Source of the DNA: Chitinophagaceae bacterium
Lineage (GTDB): Bacteria > Bacteroidota > Bacteroidia > Chitinophagales > Chitinophagaceae
DNA length: 64,000 bases
Direction of reading: 5' to 3'
Assembly: GCA_017307755.1 (NCBI GenBank)
Contig: JAFKGQ010000006.1
Span: 62,001-126,000 of the forward strand
Every line of letters begins with the position of its first letter. Positions within the stretch are counted from its first letter, which is position 1. A program made the translations under genes and the position numbers. Below the pieces are notes generated by a model. The model saw only the letters and a program-made list of their open reading frames with translations, was not told the DNA's origin and searched no databases. Below, piece by piece: positions 17,526 to 25,999 of the stretch.

Positions 17526-19706
17526 TTATTTTTTGACTCCCCACTCTTTATTTGGATAAGAGCCCATCTTTAATTCCAATACACCGCCTTCCATCAGCTG
17601 CGTATGCGTAAACCATGGACTGTTCAGGGGCTGTCCATTCAGCAAGGCCGATTGGATATATTTGTTCACCTTCGAAGCCCCCTTTGCCAGCACGGTAAAC
17701 TCCTTCCCGTTCTCCAGACGGATGGAAGTCTTCTCAAACACAGGGCTCCCGATGGTATATACAGGCAGCCCCGGCGTCAAGGGATAAAACCCCATGGAAG
17801 AAAATACGACAAAAGCCGACATGCCGCCTCCATCTTCGTCGCCTGGTATCCCGAAAATATTGTCCTTAAACCACACGTCCAGCAGAAATCGGACATGTTT
17901 TTGCGTCTTCCAGGGAGAGGTGAAATTGTATAGATAAGGAATGTGAAAGCTTGGTTCATTTCCCATGGAATATTGCCCCACAAGCCCCGTGGCGTCGGGG
18001 AATTTGTACCAGAAGTCAGCCCGGCTCCGCTCCAATGGCTCCCTGAACAGCTGATCCAGCCTGTTTTCAAAGGCATCAGTGCCCCCCATCAGCCCGATCA
18101 ACCCATTTATATCCTGCTGCACCTGCCATAGATAGGTCCATCCATTGTTCTCATCATAATAATCTCTACCTCCTTTCCCTCCATCATACTTGGGATCGAT
18201 GTTGATCCAGTCGCCCTTACTGTCCCTGGGCAGGAACATACGTGCCTTGTCATTCCACAGGTTCTTATAGTCGGACGCATGCGCATGAAATAGCCGGTAA
18301 TCATCCTCTTTTCCCAGCTCTTTTGCCATTTCTCCTACAGCCCAGTCATCATAACCCGATGCCAGCGTCACCGCCACAGCCTGCCTCCGTTCAAAAGGAT
18401 GCACCAACGCCACCGTCTCTTTTTCATCCGGTCTTAACGCGGGGTAATACCCCTTGGCCTGATAAAAATCGTCCAGCTCGCACTTGGGCCCGTTACGCCA
18501 GGGTAGCATCGTCGCCTCCTGCGCATTTTTCTTCATGCCTTCATAGGCTTTCTCCACATCCCACCCGCGCAAACCCTTACGATACGCATCCAGAAATACA
18601 ATGGAAGAATGGAATCCGTTCATACAGGCATGATCTCCAAAAAGCACCGGGAAAGTGGGCATCCAGCCGGATTGCAGGTACATATTTACGTAAGCATTCA
18701 GCATGTCATTTTCCTGCGATGGCCGTAGTATCATCCGCAGGGGATGAAGGGCCAGATAAGTATCCCAGGTCCAGTCATCGACATAAAAAGGCCGGTCGGT
18801 ACGATGGACCTGCTTGTCATAGCCACTGTAATATTGCCCATCCTCCGTAATATCCACCATCCGCTCGGAACAGCGGTACAACGCCGAATAAAAACTCCGC
18901 CGCTGCGCCTCCGTCCCCCCTTCCGTCCTTATACGCCCCATCTGAGCCTCCCAGCTCTGCCGTCCGGCCGTCTTTAACGATTCAAACCCGGTATGCCCCA
19001 GCTCATGCGCAAAGTTCTTCCGCGCCTGATCGGCGCTGATGTATGAGACGGCATAACGGAACTCCACCACCCTCGCATCATCCGGGAATTGTACGGCCGC
19101 CCGTTTGCCTTCCACGACAGCGGTCGCCTTCACACTAAAGGTCCCATACATAAAGACCTTAATATCCTCATGATAAGTCTCGAATGCCACGACCTCCCGG
19201 TCGGAAACAAACTTCCATTCACTCCCGCCATTATTATACACATCCATCAACAACGATCTTTGCCCGGCCCCCGCCGGAAAGCTTATACGATAGCTCCCCG
19301 TCTTCCTGCCGGCCGTATACTCCACCTTTATACCCTGATCTATCAGATAGGTGGAATAATACCACGGCCGGTTGACCTCCAGGTCATGATCATAGGTCAT
19401 CCGGGCCTTCCAGGCATCAGGACTCAATGCCCCTAAAAAAGGCTTGATGGAAAAAGCCTGACCCAGCCGGTGACTTACGATGATCAGGGGAAAACTGGTG
19501 ATCTGGTCGTCCATATAGTCATTCCGCATGGGATAGACACGCATCATTTGATTGGGCAGCTGGACAGTGGGACGCGTGGGCTGCAGCAGGTGACCGACAT
19601 TCCCGATGGTAGGATCGATATCATCTGCATTCGTTCGGGTCGTTTGGGCAGTGGCGGATACATAGGTCAAAATGACAAGAAGTACAACAGGTAGATTTTT
19701 TGGCAT
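17526..19706 (-). CDS. GH92-family exo-alpha-mannosidase
   Basis: The protein is about 726 residues when started at the second ATG (MPKNLPVVLLVILTYVSATAQ, a good signal peptide). I prefer this over the ATG at 19727 because the predicted -7 box is at 19739-19732, which puts the start of transcription near 19726. Family hallmarks are present: DDIDPTIGNVGHL at the N-terminus, YHEDIKVFMYGTF, WTWDTYLALHPL, the acid Glu in MGNEPSFHIPYLYNF and the Asp pair in PGDEDGGGMSAFVVFSSMGFYP. GH92 enzymes release mannose from alpha-1,2/1,3/1,6 linkages in yeast mannan and N-glycans. It is the first gene of operon B and lies immediately downstream of the membrane regulator gene. The operator at 19749-19789 precedes it. 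Confidence 0.94.
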   Translation of the reverse strand: MPKNLPVVLLVILTYVSATAQTTRTNADDIDPTIGNVGHLLQPTRPTVQLPNQMMRVYPMRNDYMDDQITSFPLIIVSHRLGQAFSIKPFLGALSPDAWKARMTYDHDLEVNRPWYYSTYLIDQGIKVEYTAGRKTGSYRISFPAGAGQRSLLMDVYNNGGSEWKFVSDREVVAFETYHEDIKVFMYGTFSVKATAVVEGKRAAVQFPDDARVVEFRYAVSYISADQARKNFAHELGHTGFESLKTAGRQSWEAQMGRIRTEGGTEAQRRSFYSALYRCSERMVDITEDGQYYSGYDKQVHRTDRPFYVDDWTWDTYLALHPLRMILRPSQENDMLNAYVNMYLQSGWMPTFPVLFGDHACMNGFHSSIVFLDAYRKGLRGWDVEKAYEGMKKNAQEATMLPWRNGPKCELDDFYQAKGYYPALRPDEKETVALVHPFERRQAVAVTLASGYDDWAVGEMAKELGKEDDYRLFHAHASDYKNLWNDKARMFLPRDSKGDWINIDPKYDGGKGGRDYYDENNGWTYLWQVQQDINGLIGLMGGTDAFENRLDQLFREPLERSRADFWYKFPDATGLVGQYSMGNEPSFHIPYLYNFTSPWKTQKHVRFLLDVWFKDNIFGIPGDEDGGGMSAFVVFSSMGFYPLTPGLPVYTIGSPVFEKTSIRLENGKEFTVLAKGASKVNKYIQSALLNGQPLNSPWFTHTQLMEGGVLELKMGSYPNKEWGVKK

Positions 19707-19731
19707 AATCGTTAGCGTAATTAACATGCGA

Positions 19732-19789
19732 TAAATCTACCGATGAGGTACTTAATTAAGGCTTAATAATACCTTAATAACACCATAAA
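19732..19789 (-). promoter_or_regulatory. GH92 operon promoter with four direct repeats of exact 11-bp period
   Basis: Seen on the + strand: TACTTAAT (19749-19756), GGCTTAAT (19760-19767), ACCTTAAT (19771-19778) and ACCATAAA (19782-19789). The core starts 19752, 19763, 19774 and 19785 are exactly 11 bp apart. On the minus strand the last heptamer (TTAAGTA) is 9 bp from TAGATTTA (19739-19732), one mismatch from TAnnTTTG. Consensus and geometry match the susC upstream region. Confidence 0.82.
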
Positions 19790-19807
19790 GATCAACTAAC
19801 AACAAAA

Positions 19808-22339
19808 TTAGGCGCCTATAAGGGCCGCATATGTCTCATGATAACCCTCTCCATATATCTCCCTGTATCTCGCATTGAACTTTTCAAAGGTGTTCTTGGC
19901 GAGTGCATGTCTCCCAAGGGCGATGAGCCCCTTACATTTAAAGCGCAGGGCAATCTCATTGGACTCGTCAAAGAAGAATATTGAATCACAAATAGTTATT
20001 ATATTTTCGGCATTCTCCTGCAAAGACAGGGATGCACAGTATTTCAATAGCGCATCGATAATAAAATTGGATACCTCCGACTTGATATTGTCCAGCCAGG
20101 GATAGTCCGCCTGGGGAAGAAAAGGACCCCGGTGGACAATGGAGATCAGCTCATCCATGGATGCCTTCTGCCGGACAGGTTCGGAGAATATATGCACATA
20201 ACGGGCAAAATCCACCCGGACGAGCGCATCGTCAAGGTCCAGTTTCCAATACCCCGACGCCTTGGAGATCGTACAGCCGCCCACCCTCTCCAATATGTTC
20301 TTTAGCTTGGCGATATTGACGCTTCGATTGTTAATGGCGTCTTTGACATTCCGGTCATTCCATAAGGTTTCATTGATCTTTTCAGCCGAGACGCCCTTGC
20401 CCCACCGGATAGAGTCCATCGCCAGCAAAAGGAACAGCTCCTTTAATAAAGGAGTAAATAATTTTGTAAGATCCTCCCCATTGCTGCCCGTTACTTCAAA
20501 ATTCCCAAAAAAACAGATCCGCGCCTTGGGTCCATCTTCCACAATGGCCTCGACCACCTTCACCTCCGATGTCACATCCTTCGTCTTTTCTTCTATCGGC
20601 TCCACTATAGACGACCGCACCTTCACCCTCTTCCTCAAAAAAAACACCCCCACGCCTATCCCCAATAAACCTGCCGCCACATACCAATACCAGCCCCTTC
20701 CGGCCCCTTTCACGGATGCAGTCTGGATATACTGCTGGTTGGGAGGACAACTGATCCGGTAGATCTTTACCTCCGTATTATAATTATCCGAATTCGCATA
20801 CAGTGTCACAGCCAGCAAAGATTGTGTGGCGGGAGAGTAGTAGAGATCGGCAAAGCTCCTGTTGTCGGCAAAGGAATAGGGGAATGGGCTTGCCATGAAT
20901 GTAAAGACCGGTTTCTCCAGCGATCCCTTCATCAGCTGTAGTTGGGTGTTGAACTTGTCCTTTGAGAACACCAAAGTATAATAAGACTTTCCCGTTTCAT
21001 CAATTACCAGGGAATTGGCAAAGACAAAAGGTTCGGCCGGTTCCTTCAGCGAATACAGTTTTTTAAAGCTCCGGGTCCGGACATCGAAGAGCGATAGTTC
21101 GTAAAGATACTTGGGGTTAAGGAGTTGATCGCCATCCTTGCTCCCATAGCCGCCCAGGATATAGGCGGTATCTCCACTGCCTGTCGTACCCAATCCTGCC
21201 AGATAGCGAGGCGTATAATAATCCCCGCCCGTCGCAACCTCTGCCCACTTCCTGCTGCCCAGCCCATATCGCTGCACCTTATTCTTATACCGTAATTGTC
21301 CATAACCGTCCAGCACATACAGCGCGCTGTCGCTCTTTGAAAAAAATTTATTGACATGCCAGTATTCTGTAACAGGTGCAGGCGCAAAGTGCTGATCCCA
21401 TCGGGCTTCAGAAAAATTGAACGCCGTCACTATGTGCTCGTCGATATAAAAATTATACAACTCCCGGTTATAGGGGTTGAAGACAGACTGGTTGCCCAAC
21501 AACAGGTTGTCCTGCCGGACACTGAGCATGGTCGCGCTGAGCACACCCGTCTTCATCGATAAAGTATAAAGACTGTCACGGGCGACGATAAATAGCCGGT
21601 CTTCACCGCCGTCAAAGGCCGTACTGGGATATCCCTTGATCAGCATGCTCGACACCAGCTCCCAGTTGCTGTGCCGGGGTTTGATCCAGGCAGGGTTGAG
21701 CGCCACCGCCTTCCGGGAAGACAGACTGTCCGCAATGTTCGTGCCTGTCGACTCGTCCAGGCTCCAGAAATACTCCTTGTTGTCATCCACCTTCAGCCCA
21801 ACGTCCTTCAGCAGGATCGCAGGCACATCGATGGATTTAAAACCCGCATAGCTGTTGGCGCCAAAACATATACGCAGACAGTTGCCACCCAGCTTCAGGG
21901 ACGCCTTTCCGGCCTGTCTGCCGTCATGATAAAAAGTAATGCCCTGCTCATCGATATCCAGCCTGAGCCGGTGCCATCTGTTCACCAGTTCGCTCACCGT
22001 CACCGGTAGACTTACAGATGTATAAGAATCAAGAAAGATGATCCTGAATTGATTGTTCTTTTGGTCGTACAGAAGGTCAACATTCTGGCTTTTGTCGTTG
22101 ATGATCCTGAAAATATAGCCGAAATAAGTAGGATATACAGGATTAAAGGAAATATCAAAAGACAGCGAAAGATGCCTGGCGTAACAAAGACTGTCGTCAG
22201 GGGTCAGATCAAACGCCGTCCGTTTTTCAGCAACTACTTCCCGGCTCTGAAACAATAATCCATATGATTGTGCCTGGAGATTGGGAAAAATGAATAACGC
22301 GTAAGATACCAGCGATATAAGGCGAGCAGTGATCTTCAT
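19808..22339 (-). CDS. Membrane-spanning SARP-like regulator with exported LamG/Kelch-like sensor
   Basis: About 843 residues from the ATG at 22339; the frame extends to a TTG at 22372 but the ATG gives a clean signal peptide (MKITARLISLVSYALFIFPN). Residues about 30-190 look like a concanavalin/LamG-like fold, about 210-530 like a Kelch-type propeller (AYILGGYGSKDGD, ALYVLDGYGQLRY). One transmembrane helix lies near 548-570 (YWYVAAGLLGIGVGVFFLRK). The cytoplasmic part starts near 603 with ICFFGNFEV, then a winged helix as in SARP/OmpR proteins (VSAEKINETLWND, SVNIAKLKNILE, ASGYWKLDLDD) and a helical BTAD-like tail (SNEIALRFKCKGLIALGRHALAKN). So it can sense outside the cytoplasm and bind DNA without a phosphorelay. 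It ends about 100 bp before the GH92 operon and likely controls it through 11-bp repeats. The ligand is unknown. Confidence 0.85.
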   Translation of the reverse strand: MKITARLISLVSYALFIFPNLQAQSYGLLFQSREVVAEKRTAFDLTPDDSLCYARHLSLSFDISFNPVYPTYFGYIFRIINDKSQNVDLLYDQKNNQFRIIFLDSYTSVSLPVTVSELVNRWHRLRLDIDEQGITFYHDGRQAGKASLKLGGNCLRICFGANSYAGFKSIDVPAILLKDVGLKVDDNKEYFWSLDESTGTNIADSLSSRKAVALNPAWIKPRHSNWELVSSMLIKGYPSTAFDGGEDRLFIVARDSLYTLSMKTGVLSATMLSVRQDNLLLGNQSVFNPYNRELYNFYIDEHIVTAFNFSEARWDQHFAPAPVTEYWHVNKFFSKSDSALYVLDGYGQLRYKNKVQRYGLGSRKWAEVATGGDYYTPRYLAGLGTTGSGDTAYILGGYGSKDGDQLLNPKYLYELSLFDVRTRSFKKLYSLKEPAEPFVFANSLVIDETGKSYYTLVFSKDKFNTQLQLMKGSLEKPVFTFMASPFPYSFADNRSFADLYYSPATQSLLAVTLYANSDNYNTEVKIYRISCPPNQQYIQTASVKGAGRGWYWYVAAGLLGIGVGVFFLRKRVKVRSSIVEPIEEKTKDVTSEVKVVEAIVEDGPKARICFFGNFEVTGSNGEDLTKLFTPLLKELFLLLAMDSIRWGKGVSAEKINETLWNDRNVKDAINNRSVNIAKLKNILERVGGCTISKASGYWKLDLDDALVRVDFARYVHIFSEPVRQKASMDELISIVHRGPFLPQADYPWLDNIKSEVSNFIIDALLKYCASLSLQENAENIITICDSIFFFDESNEIALRFKCKGLIALGRHALAKNTFEKFNARYREIYGEGYHETYAALIGA

Positions 22340-22429
22340 TTTGGCTAAAAAAACCCCCTTGTATTTGTCCAAATTTCCTCTTTTTCAGGGAAATACAGAA
22401 AAAATTTTACCTTATCTTAGTACCCGTCA

Positions 22430-22756
22430 ATGCATAGGTTCAGGTTCATATTGGTCGCCTTTCTGGCGGTGCTGGCAGCAACTTTCACCATCGAGCTGCC
22501 CTTTACCCAGGTAAATTACATCCACCTGCTGGTCAATAAAAAAGAACGGGGGATTACAAATTCTCTAAAGGACACGCATCGTCTCCATAAGACCTACTAT
22601 GAAGATCCGGGCCACATACTGCCTGCCGTACCGATCCGGGTTGCTCCTCCAACAAACCCGGAAGATCACAAACCCACAGCCCACGCTGTCTGCGATCATC
22701 CTGTAAATATTACACACCGCTCCAACACACTGCGGGGTCCGCCATCTCTTTGCTGA
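22430..22756 (+). CDS. Possible small exported or membrane-anchored hypothetical protein
   Basis: This is an open frame of 108 codons between the divergent regulator gene and the phosphatase gene. It starts with a convincing hydrophobic segment after two basic residues (MHRFRFILVAFLAVLAATFTI), followed by a polar region with no recognised domain. A -7-like TATCTTAG lies at 22413-22420, very close to the ATG, so the leader would be only a few bases. The C-terminal third (rich in His, Pro and Thr) is not obviously protein-like, and the frame may be accidental or a degraded gene. If it is not a gene, 22340-22804 is a non-coding stretch between divergent genes. Confidence 0.35.
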   Translation: MHRFRFILVAFLAVLAATFTIELPFTQVNYIHLLVNKKERGITNSLKDTHRLHKTYYEDPGHILPAVPIRVAPPTNPEDHKPTAHAVCDHPVNITHRSNTLRGPPSLC

Positions 22757-22804
22757 TCATACCGGTTTCCTTAATCATTATTTTCTGCATGTAAAATTCA
22801 ACTT

Positions 22805-24451
22805 ATGCTGATAAAGCGCTATGTATCCGCTTGTGTTTTTTTGTCCGTTCTGTCATCCATTGTTTTCTCCCATGCTTCCGGACAGGGAGTGTCCCGTCCA
22901 AAACTAGTAGTAGGCATCGTCGTAGATCAAATGCGTTGGGATTATTTGTATAGGTATTCTCCAAGGTATACCACCGGTGGTTTTAAAAGACTATTGAACG
23001 AAGGTTTCTCCTGTGAGAACACGCTTATCAGTCATCTTCCTTCCTATACGGCCGTAGGTCATAGCACCATCTTCACCGGCTCGATCCCGGCCATCCATGG
23101 CATCACCGGCAACGACTGGATAGATCAGGCATCGGGGAAATCACAATACTGTACAGGAGACACCACTGTAACGCCCGTTGGAGGCGCCTCTCCCGCCGGC
23201 AATATGTCGCCTCGCCATCTGCTGGCATCCACGATCACCGATGAATTACGCCTGGCCACTAACTTCAGGTCCAAAGTAGTAGGTGTAAGCCTGAAAGATC
23301 GCGCTTCCATTCTTCCTGCAGGACATACTCCCACCGCAGCCTTCTGGTTCGATGATCGCAATGGGGTGTTTAGCACCAGCACCTGGTATATGCACGAATT
23401 ACCCGAATGGGTCAAACGTTTCAACGCGGAGAACGAGCCTGAAAAGCTGGTAGCCGGCGGCTGGAACACCTTATATCCCATTACGACCTACACCGAAAGC
23501 ACATCCGACAACCAACCCTGGGAAGGGACTTTTCCCGGAGAAACCGCTCCCGTTTTCCCACACGACATCGCCGGATATTACAAGCTGGACCACGACAATA
23601 TCCGGAGCTCCCCATTCGGAAATACATTGACCCTCGACTTTGCCAGGGCCGCCATAGAAGGATATTCACTGGGACAGGGAGGAACGACGGACTTCCTTAC
23701 CATCAATTGCGCCTCCACCGATTATGTCAGCCATAAATACGGCCCCAATTCCATAGAAGTAGAGGATGTCTACCTGCGTCTCGATAAAGACCTCTCCTCC
23801 TTCTTTAATTATCTGGATAACAAAGTAGGGAAGGGCAATTATCTTGTATTTCTTACCGCTGACCACGGAGGTTCTCACTCCGTCGACTTTATGGCAGCGC
23901 ACGGGATCCCGGGTAACCTGGTGGAAAGCAGGAATTTCATGAAAGTATTAAATGATACCCTGGCTGCCCGTTTTGGGGTAAAGGACCTGGTGATCTCTAC
24001 AATGAATTATTATCTCAGCTACAACCAGGTAAAAATTCGTAATGCCGGCCTCGACTTCGACCAGGTGAAAAAAGCCTCCATCGACTTCCTCCGCAGACAA
24101 CCCGGTATCCAGTACGCTATAGATGTTAGTACAGTCGCTTCATCCACAGTACCCGAGCCATTAAAGACCATGATCATCAATGGCTATAACTACCGCCGCT
24201 GCGGCGATGTCACCTTCGTACCGGAGCCAGGCTGGTTCGACGGTTCCAGAAAAGGCACCACTCATGGCACCTGGAACCCGCAGGACACGCATATCCCGTT
24301 GGTGTTTATGGGATGGGGGATCCATCATGGCGCTTTGAACCGTACGGTCCATATGACGGACATTGCGCCTACCGTGGCTGCGCTATTACACATACAAATG
24401 CCGAATGGATGTGTCGGACAGGTCATTGAAGAAGTGGTCACCGCCCGCTAG
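22805..24451 (+). CDS. PafA-type alkaline phosphatase family protein, exported
   Basis: The 548-residue protein has a signal peptide (about 1-27) and the alkaline phosphatase superfamily core: VVGIVVDQMRWDYL with metal ligand Asp41, the nucleophile region HLPSYTAVGHSTIFTGS near residue 82 (Thr nucleophile as in PafA), GITGNDW, and the metal-binding FLTADHGGSHSVDFMAAHG. PafA-type enzymes are calcium-tolerant periplasmic phosphomonoesterases that release phosphate from organic phosphate esters and are common in Bacteroidota. The gene converges on the glucose-6-phosphate dehydrogenase gene; the two stop codons overlap in a palindromic CTAG. The short AT-rich 48-bp upstream region could hold its promoter, but the box is weak. 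Confidence 0.93.
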   Translation: MLIKRYVSACVFLSVLSSIVFSHASGQGVSRPKLVVGIVVDQMRWDYLYRYSPRYTTGGFKRLLNEGFSCENTLISHLPSYTAVGHSTIFTGSIPAIHGITGNDWIDQASGKSQYCTGDTTVTPVGGASPAGNMSPRHLLASTITDELRLATNFRSKVVGVSLKDRASILPAGHTPTAAFWFDDRNGVFSTSTWYMHELPEWVKRFNAENEPEKLVAGGWNTLYPITTYTESTSDNQPWEGTFPGETAPVFPHDIAGYYKLDHDNIRSSPFGNTLTLDFARAAIEGYSLGQGGTTDFLTINCASTDYVSHKYGPNSIEVEDVYLRLDKDLSSFFNYLDNKVGKGNYLVFLTADHGGSHSVDFMAAHGIPGNLVESRNFMKVLNDTLAARFGVKDLVISTMNYYLSYNQVKIRNAGLDFDQVKKASIDFLRRQPGIQYAIDVSTVASSTVPEPLKTMIINGYNYRRCGDVTFVPEPGWFDGSRKGTTHGTWNPQDTHIPLVFMGWGIHHGALNRTVHMTDIAPTVAALLHIQMPNGCVGQVIEEVVTAR

Positions 24452-25959
24452 GCATGCACACTCTTTTCCGGCAGCCGAAACCACTCTTTAGCATAGGGCT
24501 TCAACAATGAATCCCCTGCGACAGGCCCCCATGTGCCGGACTTGTAGAAGTGTAACTGTTTGGATGGATGCTTCTTCCATGCATCCAATATAGGCATCAC
24601 CACCTTCCAGGCGGCCTCTACCTGGTCAGCCCGCATAAATAAGGTTGCATCGCCTTCGAGCACATCCAGGAGCAACGCCTCATAGGCTTCCGGCAGGTTG
24701 GCCGTATAGGCATCCTGGTACATGAAGTCCATTTCCACAGGGAACAGCTTCATTTCCAGACCGGGTATCTTGCTCTCAAACACCAGGCTGATCTCCAGCT
24801 CCGGTTGTATGCTGATAATAAGCCGGTTGGGCACGATGTCATCCTTGAATATCTTATGGGGAGTATCCTTGAACTGGATCACGATGACAGAGGATTGCTT
24901 TGGCATTGACTTGCCCGTACGGAGAAAAAAAGGCACGCCCTTCCATCTTTCATTATCGATAAAAAGCCTCATCGCGGTAAATGTCTCTGTATTGCTGCCC
25001 GAAGCCACCTGCTCTTCCTCACGATAGCCTGTACGGGCAATACCATCGATGTCCCCATCCGTATATTGACCACGCACGACATTCTTGAATATCTGCTCCG
25101 GTGAGTACATCTTTACGCTCTTCATGACCTTTGTCTTGGCATCCCGGATAAATTCAGCATCATAGGCCTTGGGGCATTCCATCGCGATGATACATACCAA
25201 TTGCAAAAGATGGTTCTGGATCATATCCCTCAACGCCCCGCTGCTGTCATAATATCCGCCCCTTTTGCCAACCCCTACCTGTTCTGCCAGACTGATCTGG
25301 ATATGGTCGATATACTGCCTGTTCCACAATGGCTCGAATACGTAGTTTGCAAATCGGAAGGCCATGATGTTCTGTACCGTTTCCTTACCCAGGTAATGAT
25401 CTATCCGGTAGATCTGCTTTTCAGCAAAACGTTTTGTCAAAAATTTGTTGAGCTTCCGGGCAGTATCCAGGTCTGTGCCAAACGGCTTCTCCACTACGAT
25501 ACGGTCCGCCGATTGATTGGTTGCTAACTTGTGTTTGCTCAGCCCTTCCCCAATGATCTCGATAAACCGTGGAGCCGTAGCGAAATAAAACATACGGGTG
25601 GCCCTGATATCATGCTCTTTGTCAAAGCTCTCCATCATGGACTTCAGTCCCGTATAGGTTTCTTCCTTTAGAAAATCGCCCTGGATATAAAATATATGCG
25701 TGGCAAAACTGTCCCATTTACCTTTGTCCGCCGCTCCGTTGCGGCTAAAGGCGTTCACGCCCTCAAGTAAATGATCCTTGAACGCGGCCTCGTCTACCCC
25801 AATGGCATCCACGCAGTAAATAGCGAATTGCGGCGGCAGATGGCTCTCTATATATAAATTATACAACGCTGGGATAAGCTTACGATACGTCAGGTCACCT
25901 TTTGCTCCGAAGATGGTGATATTGGCGCATTGGACTTTTTTGGGAGAAGTTGCTTTCAT
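24448..25959 (-). CDS. zwf: Glucose-6-phosphate 1-dehydrogenase
   Basis: The 503-residue protein carries the family's dinucleotide-binding motif GAKGDLTYRK (18-27), EKPFG (157-161) and the active-site signature RIDHYLGKE (185-193) with the catalytic His. Length is normal for bacterial G6PDH. It oxidises glucose-6-phosphate to 6-phosphogluconolactone and makes NADPH, the first step of the oxidative pentose phosphate pathway. The usual partners, 6-phosphogluconolactonase and 6-phosphogluconate dehydrogenase, are not beside it here. It is preceded 40 bp upstream by an ABC ATPase gene on the same strand and may be read through from it. Its stop codon shares bases with the stop of the convergent phosphatase gene. 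Confidence 0.97.
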   Translation of the reverse strand: MKATSPKKVQCANITIFGAKGDLTYRKLIPALYNLYIESHLPPQFAIYCVDAIGVDEAAFKDHLLEGVNAFSRNGAADKGKWDSFATHIFYIQGDFLKEETYTGLKSMMESFDKEHDIRATRMFYFATAPRFIEIIGEGLSKHKLATNQSADRIVVEKPFGTDLDTARKLNKFLTKRFAEKQIYRIDHYLGKETVQNIMAFRFANYVFEPLWNRQYIDHIQISLAEQVGVGKRGGYYDSSGALRDMIQNHLLQLVCIIAMECPKAYDAEFIRDAKTKVMKSVKMYSPEQIFKNVVRGQYTDGDIDGIARTGYREEEQVASGSNTETFTAMRLFIDNERWKGVPFFLRTGKSMPKQSSVIVIQFKDTPHKIFKDDIVPNRLIISIQPELEISLVFESKIPGLEMKLFPVEMDFMYQDAYTANLPEAYEALLLDVLEGDATLFMRADQVEAAWKVVMPILDAWKKHPSKQLHFYKSGTWGPVAGDSLLKPYAKEWFRLPEKSVHA

Positions 25960-25999
25960 ATTGCTAATATCCTAAACAAAGAATAAATATACCATTAAT

